A stretch of 64,000 bases of DNA from Petaurus breviceps papuanus (GCA_028583685.1 JAMXIF010000048.1:23489885-23553884), one strand, 5' to 3'; shown: positions 9,760 to 20,234, counted from the first letter of the stretch. Translations and numbers: made by a program. Notes: a model not told the origin generated them from the sequence alone.

Positions 9760-9761
9760 TA

Positions 9762-10160
9762 TGTTTTTAGTGATGCAGCTTAAGATCTCAAAAGAGTTTT
9801 TAGAGCTGCCATGCCATATTGTTGATTGATATTGAGTTTGTGGTCCACAGAGACACACAGTCCTTTTCACAAGAACATAATACTATGTCATCTCTATCTG
9901 ATACTTATGCAATTGAATGTTTGAACCAGTTTGTTATTTTACATTTGTCCCTATTAAATTCATCTTCTTGGCATTTTCCATGAGCCTCGTAAGATCTTTT
10001 TAGATCCCTGTTTTAGATCCCTGGTCCAGTGTTAGTTTTTCCTCCTAGCCTCATGTCAGCTACAATTTTGATAAATGTGACTTCTATGTCTTTACCCAAA
10101 TCTTAACAAACACGTTGAAGAGACTAATACCTTTCTGGTTGATGAGATCTCCTGACAACC
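9762..10160 (-). repeat. L3/CR1-like LINE, 5'-most part retained
   Basis: The sequence has acatttgtccctattaaatt and gtagctgacatgag (minus), wording that also occurs in related L3-like antisense sequence. It continues the L3 split by the mariner-like element and ends near 10160. A short L3-like 3' end in the other direction (10165-10255, ggagagttggactgg ... cccttccaactctgagattc) abuts it. Confidence 0.55.
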
Positions 10161-10164
10161 TGTT

Positions 10165-10255
10165 AAGGACAATAGTAGAGGGAATTCCTGCCTTAGGTGG
10201 AGAGTTGGACTGGAGAACTTTCACATTCCCTTCCAACTCTGAGATTCTATGATTA
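10165..10255 (+). repeat. L3/CR1-like LINE 3' end
   Basis: The segment has gttggactggagaactttca and then ccttccaactctgagattct, the classic 3' terminus of L3-type LINEs. It is short and faces opposite to the larger L3 just left of it. Confidence 0.65.
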
Positions 10256-10304
10256 CCTAAGCTAAAGGAAATGTGGTTCCCATGTTCTCCAGCAAAGGAA
10301 GTCT

Positions 10305-10720
10305 TTTCCCTCCTTAGGCTCAGCTTCTTTATTTGTAAAATGGATGTGATGATTCTGACACTCTAGTGTAGGGTAATTGTGAGGAAGATACTTCACAAAC
10401 CATAAAGCCCTATATTATTTTGAGAAACAGCCAAGGCAAAGGCTCTTAGGGTAGGAGTCAAGACACCTACTCTATGGGTAGGTCCCTTCCTCTCTCTGGC
10501 TCTCAAATCCCTCATCAGTGAGGCAGAGATAATACATGAGCTACCTACCTCACAGGGATGCTAAGAGGAAAGTGTAGTATAATGGATAGAATGCTGTATT
10601 AGAGTCTGAGGATGTGAGTTCAAATCCATACTCTGACACTTGCTGAAAGTATGGCCTTGGGAAATCTTCTGTAAGATAAGGCTGCTAGACTAGATGATCC
10701 TAAAATTCCCTTAAGGAAAA
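10305..10720 (+). repeat. Cluster of three MIR-class SINE fragments
   Basis: Three sense-strand MIR-like pieces follow each other: about 10305-10425 (tttatttgtaaaatggatgt), 10480-10565 (ccctcatcagtgaggcagag) and 10570-10720 (gagttcaaatccatactctg). Each is diverged and partial. Confidence 0.65.
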
Positions 10721-10789
10721 GACAGTTCTTAATCCCACAGCAGTACTTAAAGCACTATAGGCTTCCAGGGCAGTAGGGGATAAAGGGAA

Positions 10790-11055
10790 GGGAATAAACA
10801 TTCATTAAGCACTTGTGTTTTAGGAACTATCCTAAGTGTTTTACAAATATTACCTCATTTGATCCTCAGAACAACCTTGGGAGGTATGTACTACTACCTT
10901 TTTATAGTTGCCCATTTTACAGTTGAGGAAACTGAGGCAGACAAAAGTTGAATGACTTGCCCAGGGTCACACAGCTAGGATCTTCTCTGAGGCTGAATTA
11001 GAACTCAGGTCTTCCTGAGAGCCCAGAGCTCTATCTCCCTAGCAACCTGACTGCC
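10790..11055 (-). repeat. MAR1-like CORE-SINE
   Basis: The antisense L2-like tail (cattcattaagcacttgtgt) is followed by cattttacagttgaggaaac, the CORE (gcccagggtcacacagctag), and the head (ctctatctccctagcaacct). Confidence 0.8.
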
Positions 11056-11059
11056 TCCA

Positions 11060-11460
11060 GTAAATACTTATTGACCCAACCAATGATTTGGCACAGGCAA
11101 AAAGCCTTGTCATCTTCTGGAATCTTGATCACCACAGAGCTGTTCTGCCTTCAGCCTAAGCCTGGCCTGGCTCCACACAAGGCCAGGGCCCTGCAGTACC
11201 CAGGAAGTTGGTTCAGACATCTTTAACAGAGCTGGGGGATCTGGGCTTATGGCAACATAGCCCAGTGGGAAGTATGACTGCCCCTTCTTGCTGTGTGTTT
11301 CCTCAGGCACCTGCCCCTCCCTTTTCCTTGTGCTGGGCCCAGCTGGCCCTGGCTCCCGGGGAGAGATGGAGATGACTGGCTAAGATCTGAGGCAAAGATT
11401 TCTTAACCCTCTCCCCTCACCCCTGCACTCCTAGCCCCTCCCCAGCATCCCACCCTTCAT
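11060..11460. other. Non-repeat stretch without a recognised gene
   Basis: This is GC-richer sequence (cccagctggccctggctccc region) with no recognisable repeat. The short frames here lack domains or low-stop continuity. I see no splice-bounded exon I would defend. Confidence 0.4.
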
Positions 11461-11464
11461 GAGG

Positions 11465-11680
11465 GTGAGGGAGGAGCTTGGTATAGCTGCAAGAAACTTA
11501 GAATCAAGAGACCTGGGCAGCTCTTAGCTGTGGGGACTATTGGCAAATCCCTTCTCTCTGCACATCAGGTTTTCTCATCTGATAAATACAGATGGTAATC
11601 TTGGCATTACTCATCTTACATGGTGCTGTGAAGAAAGGCTTTGTGAACTTTAGGGTATAAGAAAAATATAAGTTGTTATT
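11465..11680 (+). repeat. MIR-class SINE
   Basis: The wording is tcaagagacctgggcagctc, then caggttttctcatctgataaa and a tail with gctttgtgaactttagggta. This is a diverged full-length MIR layout. Confidence 0.6.
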
Positions 11681-11879
11681 TAATCAATATAATTAATTGT
11701 TAACACTAAAAATATCAATAACATTGCTGATGTAAACAAATGTTATTAATGATAATAATCATATGCAGCTGAGAACTCACAACCCAGCAGCCCAGCAGAG
11801 TCCATCGCTAAGGCAATCCCTGGTGTGTAAGATAAGGACCCAGAACCAGGGTGAGGGTGGAAGAGATGGGGCGGGGGAG

Positions 11880-12510
11880 GGCCTGAATGGCCAGGCCAGC
11901 TGGCCTCAATTAGCCGAGCCAGCTCAGGTCTGGATAGTGTCATTAGGAGAAAACCAGAGCCATGCCATAAACCCTAATGAATGCATTAATGGATGGCTTG
12001 TGCTCCTCAAAGGGGAAAAAAGGGGGGGTTTAAATAAAGTTATTAACACAGCCCACCTGTGTTCGGCTCTTGGCCTAGATTGTTTAAATAGCCCATTAAC
12101 TCTTGAAGTAACTAATCTTGAAAGTGAATATGGTCTTTCCGTAGCAGACTTTTAACTGCATTCCTATAATTCAATTAGATTCAGCCATCTTTTGCTCAGT
12201 ACTAACATTCTGGACTTTCATCTCAAATAATGGGGTGCAGACCAGCATGGAGAACAGGGGGTTAAAAAGAACCGGCCTTTCTAATCTCAGACAGGGGAAA
12301 AAGCATCTGCCTTTTGCCGGAACATATTATATCATTGGCCACCACTGAAGCTTGAAAGTGAAAGAATTTAATCTAAAACCCAAAATAGCTGTTACATCAA
12401 GGCTGAAGAGTTGGTTTAGTTCTTTATTGGGACAGGAATGCAATCTTGCCAAGATCATCCAGGAGAGTGTCAACTCTCCTGATCACACCCGGATAATTTC
12501 ATCTGGGTTT
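11880..12510. promoter_or_regulatory. Repeat-free AT-rich block, candidate conserved enhancer
   Basis: No recognisable repeat occurs here, although both flanks are full of SINEs. The block has several homeodomain-type cores (caattagc, cattaatgg, aattagatt, agttattaac) and short AT-rich motifs amid otherwise mixed sequence. It has no convincing coding frame. This texture is typical of conserved non-coding elements, but conservation is an inference from composition and repeat avoidance only. Confidence 0.4.
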
Positions 12511-12524
12511 AATCCCTGGCCAAT

Positions 12525-12835
12525 GAGACCATGTGGTGCAGAGGAAAGAGCAGGGCAAGTTGGGAGACTTGGGTTTGAATCCCTGCTTGACTACTCACTA
12601 GCTGTGTGACTTTGAGCAAGTCACTTCCCTTCTCTGAGACTCAGTTTCATTGAGAGGAAGAGCAAATTTAGGGACAGAAGACCTGGGTTTGAATTCTGGT
12701 CCTGTCACCATATGACCTTGGATAAGTCACTTTTATCTGGGCCTCAGTTTCTTCATCTGTAAGATGGGGGGGGGCTTAGATCAGGTAATTTTTGAGGTGC
12801 CTCTCAGCTTTAAAATCTTATGATCTAAAGTCTAA
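12525..12835 (+). repeat. Two MIR-class SINEs in tandem orientation
   Basis: The first (12525-12645) shows gcagaggaaagagcagggca, ggtttgaatccctg and agctgtgtgactttgagcaa. The second (12650-12835) shows agacctgggtttgaattctg and cagtttcttcatctgtaaga with a G run at 12766-12774. Both are sense-strand and diverged. Confidence 0.75.
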
Positions 12836-12839
12836 TTGG

Positions 12840-13150
12840 TGGCGCTCAGTTCCCTCACCTTTCCTACCACCAGCCTCTGTTCATTTGACTCTCTGTCCCA
12901 GCCACTATAAATGCGAATTGGCTAGGAACAATCGATTCCATTAATAAAGAGTTAAGAAAATTCATTAGGAAGAAGGAATTTTATAGATTTCGTTAAAGGG
13001 TTCTTCCTATTTATGTCACTGAGAAAGGATAAAAATCCTTTTATCACTCTACAACTTGTTAATGTTTTACCCCAGGACCACTTCATCTGTAATAAACATC
13101 TTAACAAAAAATGAATCCCTAGGGAGGGACCGTTAATTTCCTTAAGGCCT
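12840..13150. promoter_or_regulatory. Repeat-free AT-rich block, candidate conserved element
   Basis: The block contains ccactataaatgcgaattgg, attaataaagagttaag, gttaatgttttacc and ccgttaatttccttaagg, with no repeat signature and no coding frame. It has the same texture as 11880-12510 and may be part of one regulatory region split by MIR insertions. 13150-13410 holds nothing I can name. Confidence 0.35.
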
Positions 13151-13419
13151 CACACATGTAAGGGCTTTTATTGTGTGCAGGTGCTCTCGAAATTGCATCC
13201 ACTCGTAATAACGTCCAGTAAAGAGCAGGTAGTGACTGGGACCAGGGATGGGATCAGTGCACCTGTCTGCAGACAGACAAGCCGTGCCCCTGTGCAATCC
13301 TGCACAGGCTTCTTGGGCAGCTTTTCCTGGCTTCATCTGACACTGAGCTTTTCACCTTCCTCTTGGGGGTCTGCGGAAGGTAAGTGTCTCTCGATCTGGC
13401 TCATCTTATGGGAGGCGAT

Positions 13420-13565
13420 GGGACTCATAAGGCTGGGTTCAAATCCTGGCCCTGCTACTTGTTACCTGTTTAACCTTGTTCAAACCCTTATTTCTGGGCC
13501 TTATGTTATTAATCTGTAAAATGGGTAGAGGAAGAAGGGGAATTCGGACTGATTTCTGAGGTGCT
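13420..13565 (+). repeat. MIR-class SINE
   Basis: The segment has gggttcaaatcctggccctg, then ttaatctgtaaaatgggtag and tgatttctgaggtgc, a truncated MIR with CORE and tail. Confidence 0.6.
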
Positions 13566-13569
13566 GTGT

Positions 13570-14400
13570 ACTGCTTAAAACTTGCTCCTCTAAGAGTTAA
13601 AGGTGTTTGGTGAGCAAGGGGCCACCAGATTAGGAAAAAGATGAAAACCTAGGATGGAGTAGGAATGGCCGACATGTGAATGAATGCACAGAGGGGAATG
13701 TCTTCTTTGATCTCTTTGATCTTCCTCTCTTCCTAATTGACTAAAGGTCCCTAAATTAGGCTTCACTGTGGACATTTGCTTTACTGGAGGATTTGACTTT
13801 CAATTTTCTTAGTAACTGGGATGGATAAATGAATTCAAAACATAGTTTTCATATTCTAAGTGCAATTTTCTGAATGTTAAAAAATAATTGCTAGAAAAAT
13901 AAATATCTTGTAACTTGGTCTCTTGGATAAGTTTATTTAAAGAGTAGTTTTCATATACTTTCAGTGAGGTAATTAGAATCTTGCATTTAATAAAAAATCT
14001 CTCCGGTCGCTAGGATTCTTTCCAAGTTCCTCTCCCCAAACTAATTAAAAGGTGCATATTATATATCTATAGGTAGTGTAGATACGGGAATATAAAAACC
14101 GCTGCTTGTGTGTGATACTTTCTTTGCCTCATCAGATTCAGCTCCTTGCTACACATTCATGAAGTTTTAGGCTCCTTGGGGGCCAAAAACTTGAGCAGAG
14201 GCAGTGGGGAAGGAGAGGTGGGGGACAGTGTCCTTGTTTTAAAGACTTCATTCCAGAAGATTAACCCTTTAAAACTGAGTTAACTCTAGAAGAAAAAAAT
14301 CCATTTTCCAGGGCCACAGAAAGGACTCAACAAAGTAATTTCTGATTCTTAGCTGATCACAATCTATAAAAAATGGGTAAAGCCAGAAGGCGGGGTCTGA
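13570..14400. other. Mostly unique AT-rich sequence, no gene seen
   Basis: There is no repeat I recognise and no long frame. Motifs such as aaataattgctagaaaaata, gaggtaattagaatc and cccaaactaattaaaagg give it a non-coding-element look, though less clearly than the blocks at 11880 or 47280. Confidence 0.3.
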
Positions 14401-14414
14401 AACCTGGATTGTCA

Positions 14415-14700
14415 GAACATAAAATATGGAATGTTAGCTTTGAAACAAACCTAGAATGTTAGAACCTAGAATGTTAGATCAAGAAGGGACCTTTGAGAGT
14501 TTTTAGTCAAACCCCTTCATTTTATAGATGAGGACTCTAAGGTCTAGAGAAGGGGAAGGGCTTGTCTAGTCTGACTCATTTTATAAAATGGGGAAACTGA
14601 GGTGGCAAATTTGTGCAAAATCACACAGGAAAGTGGTAAGATTAAACCTTGGTACCTCCCAATCCAACATGGTTCCCCCCCCCCCCCCCCATTAAAACAT
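14415..14700 (-). repeat. MIR-class SINE fragments with poly(C) run
   Basis: Two overlapping antisense MIR-like pieces are present (cattttatagatgaggactc and cattttataaaatggggaaa). A run of 16 C (14675-14690) follows. Confidence 0.55.
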
Positions 14701-14709
14701 AGTGCTTCC

Positions 14710-15290
14710 TTCAAATGAAAACAATTTAGCAAGTATGTGATTGGAAGAAAGCTGTGGAATCTCCTTCCCTGATATTTCTAAGGACAGGAGAGGTAGATAC
14801 CCTGCAGCCCCAAGGCAGAAGTCTGAACTAACTAACATCTAAGCAATCTTCCAGTGGGGTACAGTAGTCTTCTGATGACTGAGGTGTTTTACTGATAAAA
14901 CATAGGGTGTTCTGTGCAGGTCAGCACCCAACATGTGTTTGAGAAGTCAGGAACAACCTTAGACAAGGAGAATCATAAACGCAAGAGTTGTTTGTTTGTT
15001 TTCATGTTACAGTTTATCCTGATGAGAAACTCTCGACTGGGGCATCTCTAGAATATGACAGGGAGAGACCAAATGGTGGAATTTGCTAGACAGTAGTGAA
15101 TGCTTTCCCCTTTAGGAATAAGCATAAAAATCTCGATTTTGGGTTCCAAAAACATAAATATAGGTTGGGGATAGTGTGGTTAGAGAACAGCACTTGTGAA
15201 GACAACTCAGGACTGCAAATTCAATATGAGTCAACCAGTCGATTGTGATTTTTAGGCAGTATTTTTTTAAAGTAATGTCCCAAATGAGAA
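14710..15290. other. Unassigned stretch without a gene
   Basis: This is mixed-composition sequence with no repeat family I can name and only short frames. Nothing suggests an exon or RNA gene. Confidence 0.35.
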
Positions 15291-15294
15291 AGGT

Positions 15295-15410
15295 CATAGG
15301 TTTTAGAGCTGAGACTCCAGAGACCATTGGGTCCAATCCCCTCATTTTATAGGTGAGGAGACTGAGGCTCCACAAGGTTAAATGACTTACCCAGAGTCAC
15401 ATCCTCTGAG
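15295..15410 (-). repeat. MIR-class SINE fragment
   Basis: The segment has gggtccaatcccctcatttt and then tataggtgaggagactgagg, followed by an acttacccagagtcacat core remnant. Confidence 0.6.
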
Positions 15411-15434
15411 GAAAGATATGTATTCAGTACTTTG

Positions 15435-15930
15435 CCCTTATCAGGTCACATACAGAATATTCTGCTCAACTCTGGGCATCATGTTTTAGGAGAGATATTG
15501 ACAGGCTGTAGCATGTCCACAGGATGGTGACCAAGATAGGAAGGAGATTTGAAATGAAGCCATATAAGGATTGGTATTTTTAGCCTGGAGAAGGGATGAC
15601 TTAGTAGGCACATGATGGTTGTCTTTAAAGATTGGAAGGGCGGTCTTTTAGAAGCAGGAATAGACTTGTCCCACTTGACCCCAGAAGGCAGAAGTAGGCG
15701 CACTGGGTGGAAATTACAAAGAAGCATACTATGAGGAAAATTTCCTAACAATGAGAACCATCCTTAAGAGGAATAAACTATTTTGGGAGTCAGTGAGTTC
15801 CCTATCACTAGAGGTTTTTAAAAGCGGGACGATCACTGATTACAGATATCATAGAAGGGATTCCTACTGGGACATGAGTTAGACTGGTTGATCGCTAAAT
15901 TCCTTTCCACCTTGGAGATCTGATGATTTA
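15435..15930 (+). repeat. L3/CR1-like LINE 3' end, nearly continuous
   Basis: The L3 blocks appear in order: ctcaactctgggcatcatgt, agcctggagaagggatgact, ggttgtctttaaagattgga, gaccccagaaggcagaagta, aggaaaatttcctaacaatg, gagttccctatcactagagg and a 3' end at tttataattag. It is the best-preserved L3 3' end in the window, though without a reading frame of note. Confidence 0.8.
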
Positions 15931-15934
15931 TAAT

Positions 15935-16580
15935 TAGAAGCTGCTTCCTTGAGTCAGGGAGATTTCTGAGAATTTCACCCAGAGAAAAGGCAATAGTCCA
16001 GCATTCAAGAAGGCCGGTTTTACGGGCCGTTTCCTGAATCTCTGTGGCTACACGGAAGGAATGATGGCTAAAGCCCCACACTAATGAAACTGATCCTAGC
16101 TTTGAGGAAAGATGAGGCGGCTCAGGCAGGCAGACCAAAGTGACTCAGCCCTCCCAAGGCTCTCACAGTGAGCAATTCATCATCACTGCTCTGAGAGAGA
16201 AAAATAGAGGGAGACGATCATAGCTCTCCTAACCGAGTCATTCCCCTCTACTGACTGCAATGGAGCCTGACAGTTCCTGACGCCAGCTGAATGCATGATG
16301 GATGCAGGCGAAGAAAACCTCCCTCCCGGTGATAGAATTTGGAAGGCGGCGGGCAGCCCAGGAGAGGAAGAGGGATGAGAAATAATACGGAGAATAACAG
16401 CAGTGCTCTTTAGGAAATGGAGGGAGTATGACGGATGTTGAAAAAGGGAAAGTGTGGGGAGGGGAGAGGAATGCCAAGTGTGGCTCATTGTTCTGGGAAA
16501 AACCAAGAGGACTGGGTGGAGCTGAGGTCAGTGGGGATAGGCCATGGTCAGTGCTGGACAGTGCTGTTAACTCGAACTCC
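15935..16580. other. Unassigned stretch without a gene
   Basis: Overlapping minus-strand frames of 101-119 residues exist here, but none has a recognisable domain, a conserved start or agreement between frames. I treat them as chance openings. No repeat was identified. Confidence 0.35.
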
Positions 16581-16584
16581 TGTG

Positions 16585-17045
16585 GCTCATACCCCACAAT
16601 GACAATGCTCCTATTTTCAGGGCAAATGAAGTTTCACCAACAGTTTTCCCCAGAGCAACCTTGTGGGAGGCAGGGAGTGGAAGGATTATTACCCCCCCCC
16701 CCCCTTTTTTTTATAGATGAGGGAACTGAGGCTCAGAGAGGTGAGGGGACTTTCCCAAGGTCATGTATGTAGTAGTAAATTTCAGATCTGGTATTCAAGC
16801 CCAGATTTCCCACTGGCCTGTTTCTCTCATCTTTTTGCAAATGCTTAATGGTTTGCAAAGTGTTTCTTCTTCATGCCATTCCTTTGAGGTCAGTAGTTGG
16901 AGGGTTATGACCTCTATCTTGGAGTTGGAGAAACTGAGGGAAGGGAGTTACCTATACTCAAACAGCAGGGAAATATGAGAGCAAGGATGCAAACCCAGGT
17001 TGCCTTGCTCCAGGTCCAACATTGCTTCCACTGCACTCCACCACC
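16585..17045 (-). repeat. Two MIR-class SINEs, antisense, with poly(C) run
   Basis: The first (16585-16815) carries attttttatagatgaggga-type wording after 13 C (16692-16704), then ctgaggctcagagaggtg. The C run lies where MIR normally has about four C. The second (16840-17045) carries ggagttggagaaactgaggg and a diverged core. Confidence 0.65.
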
Positions 17046-17249
17046 TCCCCCGTGGCAAATGCTAACCAAATTCCCAAGAACCAAAGGCAGGTATGGGAAG
17101 AAGGGAGAGAAGCTTGTGGCTCGAGACAGCAGCCTACACCCCAGGTGACTGTCCCGGGCCCAGGAGAGGTGTGGGGCCCCAATCCCCACCCCCATTCAAT
17201 CCTTTGCATTCTGTGGCAAATCCTGGGGCCACCTTGGCCTCAGCACTTC

Positions 17250-17550
17250 CGAGGGACGCGGGGAGCTTGGAGAGGGTTCAGAGGAGAGCAATGAACATGA
17301 TGAAAGGGTTGGAAAATGGGACCTATAAGGAAAGGTTAAAGGAAATGAGATTATTCAGCCCCGAGAAGGGACTCACTAATAGAGAACAGCAGATGCTAGC
17401 CAGCTGTTTCCCCCATGTCAGGAAGGACAGAACATGGCCACTCTGGAGGAAGGACTACAGTAGGAATGACTTAGGGCAGATGTAAGGAAGAACTTACTGC
17501 TAACTAGTTTGAGAAAAGTGGTAGAACTTTTCTGAGAGGACTTTATGAAA
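17250..17550 (+). repeat. L3/CR1-family LINE fragment
   Basis: The segment reads agagggttcagaggagagca, then atgatgaaagggttggaaaa, ctataaggaaaggttaaagg and ggcagatgtaaggaagaact. It corresponds to the 3' half of a CR1-type LINE and differs enough from the 15435 copy to be a separate subfamily. Confidence 0.65.
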
Positions 17551-17879
17551 TAAAGCAGGGATGATCCTTCCTAGAGGGAAGGGATGACAGACTGAGCCCC
17601 TTCTCTGGAGCTGGCCTCCCACACAGTCACAGTTGGTCACTTTTTTGGTGCTAGGAAATGAGGATGGGGGATATAAATAATCAAGGAGGGGACTGAATGC
17701 CCAGTGCCTTGCTCAAACCTCTTCCTTTTTTAACATATTGTTTCTGAGGCACAAAATAGGGAAGGGGAGGTGCCTGAAGGAAATGAAAGTAGAGGAGAGA
17801 TAGATGAGGGAAAGAAAGATAGAGAAAGAGATTGATTGTTGGGGTAAGATTTTGTTTTTAGTGTTCAGAAATTATTCCT

Positions 17880-18050
17880 GTGATAACTATTCAGACCTGC
17901 TTCTGACCCCTACCTCTGCCACTGACTGTGTAACCTGGAGAAAGTTTCTAAACTTCTTTGAGCCTCAATTTCCCCAGCTATAAAATGATTGGATTGAACT
18001 ACAGTCTCTAAGGTTCCCTTCCACTATAAATCATTTGAACTTCACCCTAA
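17880..18050 (+). repeat. MIR-class SINE
   Basis: The segment has actgactgtgtaacctggag, cctcaatttccccagctata and ggttcccttccactataaat, a 5' truncated MIR. Confidence 0.65.
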
Positions 18051-18308
18051 AATGGAGTCTAATCAACTTAATGAACATTAGAATTGAAAGGACCCTTAGA
18101 CACTAGTGCCTGTTATAGGGCCAAGCCCATAGTAAACATCTCATAGGTGTTTGCAGAATTGAATGGGGTGATTTCTAGAGGGAGTTGCAGCCTGCTGAGA
18201 GCTGACTGTCTCAGATGAGAGGATGACTGAGGCCCAGGTCAGTAGGGAACCAGGCAGTGCCAGTGGGCTCAGCTGCCAGTTGCTCAGATGGCTGGCTTCT
18301 TATTGCAA

Positions 18309-18336
18309 CCCCCCCCCCCCCCCCCCCCCGCCCCCC
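18309..18336. repeat. Poly(C) tract at a gap edge
   Basis: Twenty-one C are followed by one G and six C, running straight into the N block. The minus strand would be G-rich and capable of four-stranded structure, which may be why sequencing failed here. Confidence 0.95.
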
Positions 18337-18482
18337 NNNNNNNNNNNNNNNNNNNNNNNNNNNNNNNNNNNNNNNNNNNNNNNNNNNNNNNNNNNNNNNN
18401 NNNNNNNNNNNNNNNNNNNNNNNNNNNNNNNNNNNNNNNNNNNNNNNNNNNNNNNNNNNNNNNNNNNNNNNNNNNNNNNNNN
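18337..18482. other. Assembly gap (146 N)
   Basis: All bases are N. The odd length suggests an estimated rather than a standard gap. A few C (18483-18485) resume on the right, so the tract may be longer than shown. Confidence 1.
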
Positions 18483-18584
18483 CCCGCAATTTTGGAAGAA
18501 TATTGACATCGTCAACTATTGCCAATCCCGCACATTCATTATTTACATCGCCATCCCATCCAAAGTTTACTGAGGGCTCTAGTA

Positions 18585-18780
18585 ATAATGGGGAAAAAGT
18601 AGTTCTTTAAATGTTTCCTCACAGCAATCCTATGAAAAAAGTAGGACAAGCATGGTGATCCCCATTTTACACAGGGGAAAACAGAAGTTCTGAGAGGAAA
18701 GTGACTTGTCTAGGAAAATCCAGCTAGGAAGAGTCAGTGTTTCAGCTTCAAAGACAAATGTGTGTACTCTAAACTACCCA
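18585..18780 (-). repeat. MIR-class SINE
   Basis: The antisense MIR wording is tcctcacagcaatcctatga, then ccccattttacacaggggaa and agtgacttgtctaggaaaat. Confidence 0.65.
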
Positions 18781-18784
18781 GCCC

Positions 18785-19085
18785 CTCCCTCCATCATATC
18801 AAGCGTCTCTTTGAGAATTGGGAGCTACTTGACCAACCTTCCAGTAGTGAAGTTCATGGGGACATCGGATTGGCCTGCTGCTTTGTCCTGACAGTCCTAC
18901 AAGAGGCTGAAGACTGGCTCGGCTTGTAGGTCTGATGCTGCTGGTGCAATTCTGTAGGTCAGGTTGCCATGCTCTGTGCCAACTGTGCCCAGATGCAAGG
19001 AAGAAAGTATTTTAGGTAGGATCCTAACTAGCTATGGTTCCCAAATCTCAACTGCGTGACATTCAGCTACTCAACTTTATCTGGC
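18785..19085. other. Unassigned stretch without a gene
   Basis: No repeat or coding signal was recognised. Confidence 0.35.
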
Positions 19086-19089
19086 TGCC

Positions 19090-19690
19090 AAAATGAAATT
19101 AAATTCCACACACTTTTATTTTTTAAATAGTTTTATTGTTGCCTTGGATTTTTGCACTAATTATTTATTTCCCTTTGATTCTCTTCTCTCCACCCCTCCT
19201 CCCTTCTCACATATATTGAGTCCTTCTTTGTAACAAAACATTTAAACAAATCCAAATGACAAAATGACCTCTTCTGACCACGAATACCACATTCCTCAAG
19301 GTAGCCCCTACCCCTTTACTGACAGGAGGAAGGTGTGTTTCCTTATTAGTTTTCCAGGAAAAAGATCGTTCATTTCAATTCATCAGAGTTTAATTGCCTT
19401 TCGTTCATCATTTACATATTTGTAGGTGTGTGAATATTGTTTTCTTTGTTTAACTTCCTTCACTCTACATTACTTCACAGAAATCTTTCCATGTTTCTTT
19501 GAATTCATTGTATTCATAATTTCTTCACATGTAATAATCTTCTATTACTCTTTTATACTACCATTTATTCAGTCATCCTCCTATCAATGGCACTCATTTT
19601 GTTTCTTCTTTTGTTTTCTTAGTTTTTTTTTCCTATCCCAAAGAGTACAGGTAGGAAGATGTTGTTATATCTAAGACCTTTCTTTTCCTT
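19090..19690 (-). repeat. L1-like LINE 3' region, antisense
   Basis: It opens cttttattttttaaatagtt and reaches tatactaccatttattcagt and atcaatggcactcattttgt, the antisense of the late L1 region that includes the end of ORF2. It also matches 2330-2555. No coding frame survives. Confidence 0.6.
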
Positions 19691-20125
19691 TTTTTTTTTT
19701 TTTACCATTTTAAACTTTTACATTTTTATTGGCATTTTTTACATTGATTTCTTTTCTGAATCTATCCCTCTCCTTCCTCCACCCAGAGAGCCCATCCCTT
19801 GTAAAAAGAAAGAAAGAGAAAGAACAAAGCAGAGAGAGAGGGAGGGAGGGAGAGGGAGAGAGAGAGAGAAATTAGTAAAATTAAACAACTCTATAGATTG
19901 AATTTGATTGTATATACAATGTTCCACAAGCAAAGTCCTGATGTCCTTAGTCCTACCCCAACTCCTCATGATGAGAAGGAGCTATCTTTGTTTTCTCATC
20001 TCTTGGAACCTTTTCATAAAAGCATTCCCATTAAGAGTTCACTGTGTACAATACACTAAGCTCCAATACAAATCATTGGGTGCATCATTTGACTTTGTTT
20101 AAATAGTTTTCTTTGTTATAAAGAA
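19691..20125 (-). repeat. Second L1-like 3' end, antisense, with (GA)n insert
   Basis: A T run (about 19691-19703) opens the segment, followed by cttttacatttttattggca. A (GA)n/(GGGA)n purine stretch (19803-19868) follows, and then unique-looking sequence ending tttctttgttataaagaaag. The T run is consistent with a poly(A) tail of a minus-strand insertion. Confidence 0.5.
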
Positions 20126-20234
20126 AGATGCAATATATGTGTCCAGCACATAGTAATTGATTAGTAAATACTTGTCAGTTGTCTGAATAAGAAAGACAGG
20201 GTACCCTTAAACAAGGACCCCTCTCAGCACTTGG

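Noticed and set aside
11763-12155. 130-residue plus-strand frame
   Set aside because: It runs through unique AT-rich non-coding sequence, has no domain and does not begin in a convincing context.
18211-18610. Proline- and glycine-rich frames across the first gap
   Set aside because: They are translations of the poly(C) tract and of N bases.
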